From NCBI GenBank assembly GCA_964459495.1, contig CAYWNK010000002.1:1-64000 (forward strand): a DNA stretch of 64,000 nt. Reading direction: 5' to 3'. The notes under the pieces are model-generated. The model was not told the origin of the DNA. It saw nothing but the letters and a program-made list of their open reading frames with translations, and did not search any database. This document shows, one piece after another, positions 17,150 through 25,741 of the stretch. The stretch's first letter is position 1. The number at the start of each line of letters is the position of its first letter. The DNA comes from CAYWNK01 sp964459495. Lineage in GTDB: Bacteria; Planctomycetota; UBA1135; GCA-002686595. Position numbers and translations under genes: made by a program.

Positions 17150-17676
17150 AACGAACGAGTGGAACTCCAACGAGACGGGCAGGGAGAGCTTGCTCGTCGT
17201 CGTTGGGTTCACGTCCCGATACCAGGACTGGAAGTGTCAGCTGTCGCCCGGCATTGCTGCCGAGGTGGGCGTCGTCGGAATCCCGTTCAGGTCAATGTCG
17301 AGCGCAGAGGTCCCCGTGCTGTTCGGCTCAGCCATGCAGTAGCCCGTGCCTAGGGAATCTCGGGTCAAGCCAGCAGGTTGTCGGTCCCGTCGAGCTCAAC
17401 ACGGTTCAGCAGGAAGCGTCCGTCGGGGCTGGCGTGAAAGGCGTGCTCGCCGCCGAAGATGTCCGTAGTCTCGCCGCCCTGGTAAATGCTGCTGCTCTTC
17501 CGCAGGAACGGCTCAGAACCGCGCATGATGAGCTTCTCCCCTAGGGCGGTGTCCACCCGCACCCGGTAGATCGGATCGCCGGCCTCGATCAAGAACTGGT
17601 TGTCGTAGCCAAGGCCGAATACAACGGAGTTCGAGCCCCTCCTCCCTGCGGGCTTCGGGTCGACGGCCCTCAGCAT
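17150..17676 (-). pseudogene. Decayed secreted-protein gene (propeller-like part plus WYRD domain)
   Basis: The reverse strand holds two pieces of what seems to be one disabled gene. The first (17676-17365, 103 codons) ends with FHASPDGRFLLNRVELDGTD, a beta-propeller-like strand pattern, and stops. One base out of frame the coding likeness continues as GTGYCMAEPNSTGTSA. It then jumps, after an apparent deletion of most of the domain, to MPGDS-stop-HFQSWYRDVNP. In the family the stop position is a tryptophan (GxxW-x-FQ-x-WYRD), so TGG has become TGA. The intact sibling domains are in the genes at 21350-22855, 41516-43717 and 52590-55019. Truncation, frameshift, deletion and nonsense change together mark it as a relic; the 103-codon frame is unlikely to be a gene in its own right. 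Confidence 0.7.
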
Positions 17677-17713
17677 TGACCTCCATGGGCTGGTCGACGT
17701 GGGCGACTGCGCG

Positions 17714-19879
17714 CTACTCGACGGGAATCATGGTTACTTTGATTCTCCTGCGCTTCCTATCGCGGATGGTGACCTGCCTCTCAACAGGCTCGTAGCCCAG
17801 CGCTGTCAGCTGCACCGTATAGTCTCCGACAGCGATCCGCTCCGTCGCACGTAGGATGGTGCCGAACGGAATCCCGGGGTCGGGCCCCTGATGACTCATG
17901 TAGATCGGACCCTGAGTGGGGAAGGTCAAGTTGAGATCGTCGCTGCCATCTGCCGGGATGAGCTTCACGGCGACACCGCCGGAAAGGGTCCCGTCTCTCA
18001 TTCTCGCAATCAATTCCTGTCGCTCGGTCACTTCCTTGAAGGGGCCTCGCGGCCCTGTCGCTTTGATCTCCACCGCGAGCGAGCCGGCCGCGCGAAGCTC
18101 AAGGGACTCGACCCGAGACTCGCCGGGGACAAGCTGGAGCTTCACCTGGACGGGCGCATAGCGCGGAAACCGTTTCTCCTTCACTTGAAGGAAGAAATCG
18201 CCGGGCGGCAGCTGCATCGTTAGGGGGACGTCGCTTGACCTTTTGATCTCAGCTTCCCGGATGGGGTATCCCGAGTGATCCCTCACGGTGACCCACAGGT
18301 CAGCCCCAGCAGGCTCCCCACCGGGTGCACGGCAGATCAGCTGGAGCGATGCGGCCTCTACGGGCGCCCCCAGCCGGAGCACGACTTCCTCTTGGTACTC
18401 GGTGATCCCCAGGCGCACCGTACGATCCACAGGAACCTGGGTGAATGAGTAGACCCTCAGCACGTAATCACGATCAGGCTCTAGCTGGGCGATGAGGTAG
18501 TCGCCACTTGAGGTAGACCACAAGGCCTGCCTAGGCTCGCCGAACTCCAAGACCTGGGGATAGCAGCAGACCAAGACCCGATTCGAAAGCGACGGAATGT
18601 AAATCGGGTCGTGACCGAAGATCTCCACCGGCGCGCCACGTTCATCCACCACCTTGATGAAAAGGGCATGGCGCTCGATGGTGTAGGTCTGGGGTCCTGA
18701 ACCGGTCGCTACCTGCTCGGCTAGCTGCTGAGGCTCCCTCAAGTTCGAGCGATCCCACCCAAGGAGCCGGTAGTCCCCAGGCTCGAGACCCGTGATGCGG
18801 AACTCGCCGTCCGCATTCGTTTGAGCCGTGCCGATGGCACAGCCATCACCGCGCTCATGGTCAAGCCGTTGATTTGTAGTGAGGTCCGTCGCCTTGTCGA
18901 TACGAGTATGGATCGCTCGAACACCATGGTCCTGGACCGGAGCGCCACCTGGGTCGACCAATCGCCCGGTCAGTGTTCCGGACCCTGCGAGGTTGAGCTC
19001 GATCGCCTCCGCAGTCGCGGACTCCTGTGACCACTCCACAATGGTCCAGGCCGTGCCGATCCCACTGACCCGTGCCGTGACCCCATACCTTCCCGGTTGA
19101 TCGACCTTGATTGAGTAGTGCCCTGCCTGGAGGGTGTCGGCACGCTCCTTCCAGCGCCACGTGCCAGCCTCAGTCTCGTAGAGGAGGAGAACCTCGGATG
19201 CACGGAGCTCGCCTCCGTGACGAGTCACGACACGCAGGTTTCCGCCACGTCGCAGACGCACTCCCTTCTCTACCCGCTCCGGGAGTGGCATCGACAGCCC
19301 TAACCCGCGGAGATTCTGTTGAAAGCCGGGCTCCACGGGGCGAGCGTGGATCGAGATCGCGGCAGCCTGGCGGCTGCCGCGATCCCCGTCCGCCTGCGCA
19401 TCCTCAAGGTCATCGCACCAGTCCTCTGGGACCATGAGCGTGGTGGTGAGAATTCCTTCCGCGTCTGTGGTTGCCCGGACAGCGCTTGTCCCGCCCCCAT
19501 GGAAAGGGGCATCAGCGGATCCCGGCCCCCCCCTCGCCAACCAAACCGACATCGCGACGTGGGCGATAGGCCTTGTCTCCCCACGAGCAACCACCTCAAA
19601 CACCGTGAGGCGCACGGCGAGGGGAATTCCAGGCTGTGCAGCCGCCGGGTCGGAAGCGTCACCGTCAAGGGCAAGCTCCAGCTGAGAGCGTACAGCCCTG
19701 GTGCCGGACTCCTCTAGCGTCGCTGGGGGGGGAGAGGGCCCCGTCGGCCCATCGCCTTTCGAAGCAGGAGGTCCTGACAGTGCAGTCAACTCCGCCGCCT
19801 GGGGCAGGCTCATTCGCCAGACGAGGCCAACAATAGCGGCCGCTGCCACAAGCGTAAGAAGAAGAGAACGAGCGACCAT
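17714..19879 (-). CDS. Membrane-anchored protein with carboxypeptidase-regulatory-like domains
   Basis: A 721-residue protein with an N-terminal hydrophobic segment (ARSLLLTLVAAAAIVGLVW) that acts as signal or anchor, then a proline-rich linker. Several beta-sandwich units of CarboxypepD_reg/Cna-B type follow, recognisable by TNADGEFRITGLEPGDYRLL (about residue 360) and by GRLVDPGGAPVQDHGV before it. Further units include VGDYTVQLTALGYEPVERQV near the C-terminus. No enzymatic motif is seen. Such domains usually bind surfaces or carbohydrate, or act as stalks. A similar domain type forms the periplasmic part of the sigma-factor fusion at 39387. The gene precedes the decayed locus on the same strand and follows the GH57 gene by 32 bp. 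Confidence 0.8.
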   Translation of the reverse strand: MVARSLLLTLVAAAAIVGLVWRMSLPQAAELTALSGPPASKGDGPTGPSPPPATLEESGTRAVRSQLELALDGDASDPAAAQPGIPLAVRLTVFEVVARGETRPIAHVAMSVWLARGGPGSADAPFHGGGTSAVRATTDAEGILTTTLMVPEDWCDDLEDAQADGDRGSRQAAAISIHARPVEPGFQQNLRGLGLSMPLPERVEKGVRLRRGGNLRVVTRHGGELRASEVLLLYETEAGTWRWKERADTLQAGHYSIKVDQPGRYGVTARVSGIGTAWTIVEWSQESATAEAIELNLAGSGTLTGRLVDPGGAPVQDHGVRAIHTRIDKATDLTTNQRLDHERGDGCAIGTAQTNADGEFRITGLEPGDYRLLGWDRSNLREPQQLAEQVATGSGPQTYTIERHALFIKVVDERGAPVEIFGHDPIYIPSLSNRVLVCCYPQVLEFGEPRQALWSTSSGDYLIAQLEPDRDYVLRVYSFTQVPVDRTVRLGITEYQEEVVLRLGAPVEAASLQLICRAPGGEPAGADLWVTVRDHSGYPIREAEIKRSSDVPLTMQLPPGDFFLQVKEKRFPRYAPVQVKLQLVPGESRVESLELRAAGSLAVEIKATGPRGPFKEVTERQELIARMRDGTLSGGVAVKLIPADGSDDLNLTFPTQGPIYMSHQGPDPGIPFGTILRATERIAVGDYTVQLTALGYEPVERQVTIRDRKRRRIKVTMIPVE

Positions 19880-19911
19880 AGGGCTTTGACGGGGGTCGAA
19901 GGGCGCAATCT

Positions 19912-21153
19912 TCAGTCGGGGCTCTCAAGATCGATGGCTCTGTGCCTCGCCTGCTGGCTGCTACCGCCGGTCCCCTTCAGGCGCCCCGCCAGATCCTCCA
20001 CCGCCCCCATGGCGGTCACAAAGGCCTGGTGCGGAGACTCATAGGGACTGAAGTACGCGTGCACGTCGCCGTCGGATTCGTGCACGTGCTTGGTCGACAT
20101 GTAGTAGGTGTGGTCGGACGTGGTGAGCTTGCGCCAGAGCTGGTAGAGCTCCCCACCCGCTGCGTGCGCGAGGGGCGCGAGATTCCAGATTGCATCGAAC
20201 GCGCCGCGCTGCATCTCGTTGCCCAGCCAGGCCGAAAGGTCGCGCTCGGCGTCGGCCCAGGAGATCGGACGCGGGTACTCAAGCTCGGCGACCGGCGCGT
20301 GGGCCTGCGCCACCTCGGCGGGCGTGGCAAAGTCGAGATTCGCGTGCTCGAGCACGTAGCCCGGCAGCGCGCGCAGGAACTCGAAGATACCGGTGTCCAC
20401 GTCCTGGTGCTCCCCGAAGGTCTCGTAGTCCATGAACAGGCCCAGGAAGGGTGTGTCCCCAGGCACACGGCTCAGCCAGTCGGCGAAGGTATCGGCCATC
20501 AGCGGGTACGACTCCCAGCTTTGGTTGCTGAAGCGGAACGCGATGTCGTCCGAAAAGCCATAGGACCGCAGCAGCAGAGCGAGGGACTCACAGCCCTTCG
20601 GCCGGTACACCCGGCCCGCCGAGCGCCAACCCAGCAGCGGGTCCGCCCCTTCCCCAACAAGCGCCGTGAAACCCATGCCCTCCACCAGGGCAGCCATGGA
20701 CTCATCGAGAATGAGCTCGGTGTTGCGGAAGCTCGTTGGACGCACGCCGAAGAGCCGCTCCAGGTCCGTGACGTGATCGGTCACCTGGCGCCGAAACTCC
20801 GCGGGGTTCGCCAGCGCGGCGAGGCTGTGGTGGCTGGTCTCGGCGAGCAGTTCGACGCTACCCGTATCGAAGAGCGCACGAAAACTATCGAGCACTTCGG
20901 GCACCCAGGCCTCGAACTGACTCAGCGCGGTCCCCGAGATCGAGAAACTGCAGCGAAAGCGGCCTTCCGATCGTTCGATCGCGTCGAGCAGCACTGCGTT
21001 GCCGGGCAGGTAGCAGCGCTCCGCTACGCGCTCCATCACCAGCCTGTTCAGGCCGTCATCAAAGTAGGCGGCCTCGGGTGGCGCCATGGGATCGATGCTG
21101 CGGTTCAGCCGGTAGGGCTGGTGAACCTGAAAGTAGAAGCAGACCGATGTCAT
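19912..21153 (-). CDS. GH57 glycoside hydrolase (alpha-amylase/4-alpha-glucanotransferase type)
   Basis: A 413-residue cytoplasmic enzyme expected to hydrolyse or rearrange alpha-1,4-glucan. GH57 signatures are visible: motif 1 HQPYRL (residues 11-16), ELLAETSHHS (101-110), the nucleophile region FRNTE (Glu145) and the acid/base region FMDYETFGEHQ (Asp242). Length matches the short single-domain GH57 amylases. The gene sits near glgC, and glgA lies 10 kb away, which supports a role in intracellular glycogen turnover. Whether it hydrolyses, transfers or branches cannot be decided from the sequence. An 11-bp inverted repeat lies in the 196-bp gap upstream of it. Confidence 0.9.
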   Translation of the reverse strand: MTSVCFYFQVHQPYRLNRSIDPMAPPEAAYFDDGLNRLVMERVAERCYLPGNAVLLDAIERSEGRFRCSFSISGTALSQFEAWVPEVLDSFRALFDTGSVELLAETSHHSLAALANPAEFRRQVTDHVTDLERLFGVRPTSFRNTELILDESMAALVEGMGFTALVGEGADPLLGWRSAGRVYRPKGCESLALLLRSYGFSDDIAFRFSNQSWESYPLMADTFADWLSRVPGDTPFLGLFMDYETFGEHQDVDTGIFEFLRALPGYVLEHANLDFATPAEVAQAHAPVAELEYPRPISWADAERDLSAWLGNEMQRGAFDAIWNLAPLAHAAGGELYQLWRKLTTSDHTYYMSTKHVHESDGDVHAYFSPYESPHQAFVTAMGAVEDLAGRLKGTGGSSQQARHRAIDLESPD

Positions 21154-21243
21154 GGAGAGTCCGCGCGAGGAACGGTGTGTAGGGGATCCTGGACGAACCG
21201 CTAGGGTAAGGAAAAGCGAGCTATGGATCCCGGCTGGGACCCT

Positions 21244-21305
21244 TGGCCCCTGCGTCGTGAAGATGCCGAGCTCACGTGCCGCAAGCGCTCACAGCGCAGG
21301 GGCCA
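21244..21305 (-). repeat. Inverted repeat with 11-bp arms after the HAF-repeat gene
   Basis: TGGCCCCTGCG (21244-21254) and CGCAGGGGCCA (21295-21305) are perfect complements separated by 40 nt. They lie 45 bp past the stop of the reverse-strand HAF gene and before the GH57 start. It could be a terminator or a 5'-leader structure; there is no T run. Confidence 0.5.
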
Positions 21306-21349
21306 CGGAGACAAGCTGGAATCCGCCCCGCCATTCCACCACAGCCAGC

Positions 21350-22855
21350 CTAGAGAAAGTCTACCCCCACGGCGTCCGAGAAGTTGCTCGTTGCGGCAGG
21401 GTTCACGTCCCGATACCAAGCCTGAAAGAAGTAGCTCTGCCCAGCGAGAATCGCGAATGGGCCCATGGCACCGGGGGAGTCGGTCAGGTCGATCGTAAGC
21501 CCAATGGCCCCAAACGCCCCGCTGTCTTGGACCTCGCCAGCCCTTGAGTAACGGCCAACCGCGCCACCGAGGCAGAGGTTCCCCTGGCTACCGCCCGCCA
21601 TGGGTACAAAGGCCGAGTTGCTGCCATTGAGGAAGAAACCTGCCTGATCCGTGGGCAATCCGTTCACATGCAGCGTCGTTGCATTGTTCTCCACCAACCG
21701 CGAACCGGCGGTCAGGATGCTCGCCGGGACTCCGCTGCTGTTGCTGACCGCGGGCGAGCAGATCGATTCCCCGAGGTTCAAGCCCGGAGGAGCGTCTAGA
21801 TAGGCGATCCAGCCGCGGCTTTCGCCCTCGGGATCAAACCCATTACCGGTGATGACATTGCCGTCGAAGGAGACCGCACTGGGCACAACGAGGCACCAAT
21901 CCTCCAAACCAACGGCCCCGCGGGCGGCGAGGTAGTCCTTCAACACAAGCGTTCCCAAGTCCGCCGTCCAAATCCAAGGCTCGATCCCAACGCAGTTGTC
22001 CCCCGTCGCCGCAGTACCTACGACCACCGTACCCGCTCCGTCCATGGCCCAAGGCGCACTGCCCACGTGCCCATCGACTGTGCCCAGTGCAGTCACCCCT
22101 TGGGCGCTCCAAAGAACAGGCGCTCCATCGGCATCCCTTCCGGCGATGATCGATCCATCCCAACTGATGGCCACTGGAGCCTTCAGAGCGTAGTTGCTGT
22201 CGCTCCCTCCGATCCTTTGCAAGCCGCCTGCTTCCGTCCAGAGAAAGATCTCGATGCCGTTGGCGGAAATGCTCTGTCCCAACACCGTGGACCCGTCGCC
22301 ACTGACGATCCGGGCTGCAGTGGAGTTCTGGTAGGAACGAAGCGGTCCACCCGCGCCAAGCCCGACCATGCCCTCGCCTTCGATCCAGACGAATGCCTCG
22401 CTGTCGAGCCTCGAGCTGGGGCTCATCCCGACCACAACCGTTCCGTCTTGGCTGATTCCGAGCGGAGTGCTCGAGTCACCACCTAAGAGATCACCGAGGA
22501 ATTGGATGCCCGTCGTGGCGTCCCAGAGAAACCCAGCGCTTGAGGATCCGGCCATGGGAAGCGTGCCGATGACGCGGGATCCAGTTCCATCCATACCATT
22601 GACCCCAACGTTGGCGGGGGTGCCCAAGGAGGAACCCACCAGTTCGACTCCCCGGTCCGCGCCCCACTCATTTGCCACGAACTGATTGCCGGGAAAATGG
22701 CTCTCCCCGTAGCCCTGGGTCCCATCGGCTGAGAGGTGGTGGAGCCTCGAGATCCCCACGCTATCCGGTACGTCGCCAAGGGGGACGAACACGGTTTGAG
22801 CAATGGCCGCAGGGGCGAGGGCGGCGACGGACGCGAGCCGGATGAGACGGTGTAT
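21350..22855 (-). CDS. Secreted HAF-repeat protein with C-terminal WYRD domain
   Basis: A roughly 501-residue secreted protein. The signal peptide HRLIRLASVAALAPAAIAQ is followed by beta-propeller-like HAF repeats. Examples are QFLGDLLGGDSSTPLGISQD, then GTVVVGMS, and AVSFDGNVITGNGFDPEGES. The last 130 residues form the WYRD domain: a Cys pair and NSSG at its start, GSQGNLCLGG in the middle and FFQAWYRDVNPAATSNFSD at the end. No ATG, GTG or TTG stands before the signal peptide; AGGAG at 22861-22865 is spaced 5 nt from an ATA codon at 22855, which is used here as the start. An upstream GTG would add a non-signal extension. It is divergent from glgC. Function is unknown, perhaps a cell-surface protein. 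Confidence 0.77.
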   Translation of the reverse strand: MHRLIRLASVAALAPAAIAQTVFVPLGDVPDSVGISRLHHLSADGTQGYGESHFPGNQFVANEWGADRGVELVGSSLGTPANVGVNGMDGTGSRVIGTLPMAGSSSAGFLWDATTGIQFLGDLLGGDSSTPLGISQDGTVVVGMSPSSRLDSEAFVWIEGEGMVGLGAGGPLRSYQNSTAARIVSGDGSTVLGQSISANGIEIFLWTEAGGLQRIGGSDSNYALKAPVAISWDGSIIAGRDADGAPVLWSAQGVTALGTVDGHVGSAPWAMDGAGTVVVGTAATGDNCVGIEPWIWTADLGTLVLKDYLAARGAVGLEDWCLVVPSAVSFDGNVITGNGFDPEGESRGWIAYLDAPPGLNLGESICSPAVSNSSGVPASILTAGSRLVENNATTLHVNGLPTDQAGFFLNGSNSAFVPMAGGSQGNLCLGGAVGRYSRAGEVQDSGAFGAIGLTIDLTDSPGAMGPFAILAGQSYFFQAWYRDVNPAATSNFSDAVGVDFL

Positions 22856-23095
22856 GCGGTCTCCTGTACAGAAACTGGCAGGGTGGATCCGGGTAGCGAG
22901 CGAAGCCACCCGAATACGAAGCAGGACCTTCAACCTACACACAAGCTCAAATTTGTGGGCACGCACAGGGTGGAATGACCCCTTCGCCCCGCCGCATCGG
23001 TGGCTCCATAGCCCAGTCAACTCTCACGGGAAGGTGGTAGATCCACTAAGCTGGGAGAAGACATCCCGAGTAAGGCCTGCCGGATCTGCCAATCG

Positions 23096-24346
23096 ATGAA
23101 CCTGACGCAAGAGCTCAAGGACACCCTCACCTTCGTGTTGGCGGGCGGTCGCGGTGAGCGGCTCAAGCCGCTCACAACGACCCGGGCCAAGCCTGCGGTG
23201 CCCTTTGGTGGTGCGTATCGAATCATCGACTTCACCCTGACGAACTGCATTCACTCAGGACTACGGCGAATCTATGTACTGACCCAGTACCAGGCTTTCT
23301 CCTTGGAAGAGCATTTGCGCCTCGCCTGGAACTTCCTGCCTAGACGCCTGGCTCAGTTCATCGCACCGCGCCCGCCCCAGCACCACGGCAGCGGCCGCTG
23401 GTACGAGGGAACCGCCGATGCGATCGCCCACAACCTGGAGCTGATGCAAAAGGAGCAGCCGCGCCACGTGTTGATCCTATCGGGCGATCACATCTACAAG
23501 ATGGATTACGGCGCGATGCTGACCCAGCACGTCGAGAGCGGCGCGGCCTGCACGATCGGCGCCGTCGAGATTCCAGCCGAGGAGTCCGACCGCTTCGGCA
23601 TCCTCGAGGTCGATCGCGGCGGCTCGGTGGTTGGCTTCCAGGAAAAGCCCCCGGCTGGAACCGAAATCCCCGGCAAACCCGGCACCTGCCTCGGCTCGAT
23701 GGGAATCTACATCTTTGAGGCCAAGGAGCTCGCCGATCGCCTGCGCGCCGACGCTGAGCTCGGCTCCAATTCCGATCACGACTTCGGCAAAGACATTCTG
23801 CCCGCCATGGTCGAGGACGGCGCCGAGGTCCGCACCCACGCCTTCACATCCGCCGGCAGCGAAGCGGTCGAGACCCCCTATTGGCGCGACGTCGGCACCA
23901 TCGACGCCTACTACGACGCCAACCTGGACCTGTGCAGCGTCACCCCCGAGTTCAACCTCTACGACCAGACCTGGCCCATCTACACGCTCTGGCACAACGA
24001 CCCTCCGGCCAAGACCGTCTTCGACGGCAGCGACGGGCGCAAAGTGGAGGTCGTCGATTCGATGCTCTGCAATGGCTCGATCGTCTCAGGCTCGAAGATC
24101 AAGAACTCGATCCTGTCCAACCGCGTGTACACCGGCGAGGACGCGGTGATCGACCGATGCATCCTCGGCGGCGGCGTCGAGGTCGGTGACGGTGCGCGCC
24201 TCACCAAGGTCATCGTCGACAAGTGGGTCAACGTCCCGGCCGGCACGGTGATCGGCGAAGACCCCGTTGAGGACGCCAAGCGCTTCAAAGTCAGCCCCAA
24301 CGGCGTCACCGTCGTCCCGACTGGCTTCGAGTTCGAGCCTTCATAG
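23096..24346 (+). CDS. glgC: Glucose-1-phosphate adenylyltransferase
   Basis: Makes ADP-glucose from glucose-1-phosphate and ATP, the committed step of glycogen synthesis. The 416-residue length is typical. The nucleotide-binding start VLAGGRGERLKPLT carries the GGRG signature, then AKPAVPFGG. The catalytic region has GTADAIAHN and LSGDHIYKMDY, and the sugar-phosphate part FQEKP. A left-handed beta-helix follows (SILSNRVYTGEDAVIDRCIL). No clear Shine-Dalgarno site precedes the ATG. The product feeds GlgA (31933). GH57 lies just upstream on the other strand and four ATP-grasp genes lie between glgC and the end of the island. Confidence 0.97.
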   Translation: MNLTQELKDTLTFVLAGGRGERLKPLTTTRAKPAVPFGGAYRIIDFTLTNCIHSGLRRIYVLTQYQAFSLEEHLRLAWNFLPRRLAQFIAPRPPQHHGSGRWYEGTADAIAHNLELMQKEQPRHVLILSGDHIYKMDYGAMLTQHVESGAACTIGAVEIPAEESDRFGILEVDRGGSVVGFQEKPPAGTEIPGKPGTCLGSMGIYIFEAKELADRLRADAELGSNSDHDFGKDILPAMVEDGAEVRTHAFTSAGSEAVETPYWRDVGTIDAYYDANLDLCSVTPEFNLYDQTWPIYTLWHNDPPAKTVFDGSDGRKVEVVDSMLCNGSIVSGSKIKNSILSNRVYTGEDAVIDRCILGGGVEVGDGARLTKVIVDKWVNVPAGTVIGEDPVEDAKRFKVSPNGVTVVPTGFEFEPS

Positions 24347-24381
24347 AACCCCGGCCAGCGGGCTGCGTTCCCCTTGGCTGG

Positions 24382-24945
24382 ATGGTCGAAAGAAGGAGCA
24401 ATGCCAGGCTCGCGGTCCTCGTGACGATTGCCGTATGGCTCGGGCTCGCCTGCGTGGCTTTCCCCGAGACGTTCCTCTTCCTGTGGCCCGCACCGCCCGC
24501 GGAAGAGCAGTCCCCGCTCCCCGAATGCGTTGCGCTGACCCTGTACCGGGCAGACGAGCTGGAGGTCTATTGGGACCCAGACAGCAACTCGATGCCGCCG
24601 TATGATCGGAAGCAGCGGGCGGCTGCTGGATTGATCTCTACTGTGAGCGTTGGCGACTTGGAGATGCTCTATACCGCCAAGGCGACCGTTTCCGGCGAGG
24701 AGAAGCGCCGGCTGCTCAGCCTCATTCAGATCGGCCACGCCCCTGCCCCTGAAGGCAAGATCTACAGTGCGCACTGGGACCGGCGCTACGCCGTAGGCGC
24801 CACGCATGCCTCCGAATCCGCTCTCGTCCTCCTTGAATTCACGGCCCAGCGCATGTCCTCCGCCCATACCACGATGGAGGCGAAGGAATGGGTCAACATC
24901 GACGACACCGCACAGGCTGAGCTAGCCCGCTTGTTTTCAGACTAG
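24382..24945 (+). CDS. Membrane-anchored hypothetical protein
   Basis: A 187-residue protein with one N-terminal hydrophobic segment (LAVLVTIAVWLGLACVAF) and a soluble remainder with no recognised motif. It follows glgC by 35 bp on the same strand, so co-transcription is likely. The C-terminal half has mixed alpha/beta character (VLLEFTAQRMSSAHTTMEAK). The stop codon lies inside the 14-bp palindrome CTAGCCCGGGCTAG (24942-24955), facing the end of the convergent esterase gene. No function can be assigned. Confidence 0.65.
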   Translation: MVERRSNARLAVLVTIAVWLGLACVAFPETFLFLWPAPPAEEQSPLPECVALTLYRADELEVYWDPDSNSMPPYDRKQRAAAGLISTVSVGDLEMLYTAKATVSGEEKRRLLSLIQIGHAPAPEGKIYSAHWDRRYAVGATHASESALVLLEFTAQRMSSAHTTMEAKEWVNIDDTAQAELARLFSD

Positions 24946-24955
24946 CCCGGGCTAG
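24942..24955. repeat. Palindrome CTAGCCCGGGCTAG between convergent genes
   Basis: A perfect 14-bp palindrome overlapping the stop codon of the + strand gene, in the 19-bp gap between convergent genes. It may be a minimal shared transcription end or a protein site; nothing more can be said. Confidence 0.4.
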
Positions 24956-24964
24956 GTCCGCCGC

Positions 24965-25741
24965 TCAGGGCGCCGCCCGTTCGCTGGGCGTATCCGCCGC
25001 CACCTCGTCGAGGCGTTCTTCCAGGAACTGCGGCAGCATGCGCCGCCACGTCGGCCAATCGTGGTCCCATTCATCGCCCCACTCGTCGACGCGATTGGGA
25101 ATGCCGCGCTTGCCGAGCACATCGGCTACGGCCCAGCTCTCGGCCGGGTCTTCCCAGCGACCGGTGCCGTGGGCCAGCAGAATGAAGCGCTCGCGCAGCT
25201 TGACGAGATCGGCGTGCTTCTCGTCCATGCCCGGGACGAAGTGCAGCGGCGACGAGAAGTACCAGGCCTCGTCCATACCGCCGTCGAGGAACTTGGAAAG
25301 CTCGTAGGTACCCGACAGGCAGAAAGCCTGACTGAACAGGCTGGGGTGGCGACAAATCGAGGCGAGTGCATTGTAGGCGCCGATCGACGCGCCGGTGGCA
25401 ATGATCTCCAGGGGCTCACCGCCGCAGTCCTCGTAGATGGCGGGCACGAGCTCTTCGGCCACGAAGCCGTCGAAGCCCGCTTGAGCGTTGGTGGCCACGG
25501 GCGGCTTGTTGTTCTCTTTGAGCCAAACCTGACCGGGCACCGAGTCGACCGAGTACAGCTTGATGCGGCCAGCTTCGAGCAGTGGCGCCAGTGCGTCGAC
25601 CATGAGGAAGCGCTCGACCTCCTCGGCATCACCCGCCGCGGTCGGGAAGAACAAGACCGGCACTCCTGTCTCACCCCAGCGCACCACCTGAACTTCGCGG
25701 CCGACGCGTTCGGAATACCAGCGGGTGGATAGACGGCTCAT
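24965..25741 (-). CDS. Alpha/beta-hydrolase (esterase-D-like) of the ATP-grasp island
   Basis: A 258-residue cytoplasmic serine hydrolase. The nucleophile elbow is GASIG (near residue 127, in IIATGASIGAYNAL). A conserved CLSGTYELSKF segment follows, and a late Trp/Asp-rich tail ends in EWDHDWPTWRRMLPQF, where the catalytic His lies. The domain resembles esterase-D/PHB-depolymerase-like folds. Its start overlaps the stop of the first ATP-grasp gene by ATGA, so the two are translationally coupled. It presumably cleaves an ester or amide in the product of the neighbouring ligases, or releases it. The substrate is not visible. Confidence 0.84.
   Translation of the reverse strand: MSRLSTRWYSERVGREVQVVRWGETGVPVLFFPTAAGDAEEVERFLMVDALAPLLEAGRIKLYSVDSVPGQVWLKENNKPPVATNAQAGFDGFVAEELVPAIYEDCGGEPLEIIATGASIGAYNALASICRHPSLFSQAFCLSGTYELSKFLDGGMDEAWYFSSPLHFVPGMDEKHADLVKLRERFILLAHGTGRWEDPAESWAVADVLGKRGIPNRVDEWGDEWDHDWPTWRRMLPQFLEERLDEVAADTPSERAAP

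Noticed and set aside
19942..21204. 420-codon frame opposite GH57
   Set aside because: Shadow of the GH57 gene; no start signal or family likeness.
24942..24955. CTAG-containing palindrome as an insertion or att site
   Set aside because: No duplicated target, integrase or element nearby; it simply overlaps a stop codon.
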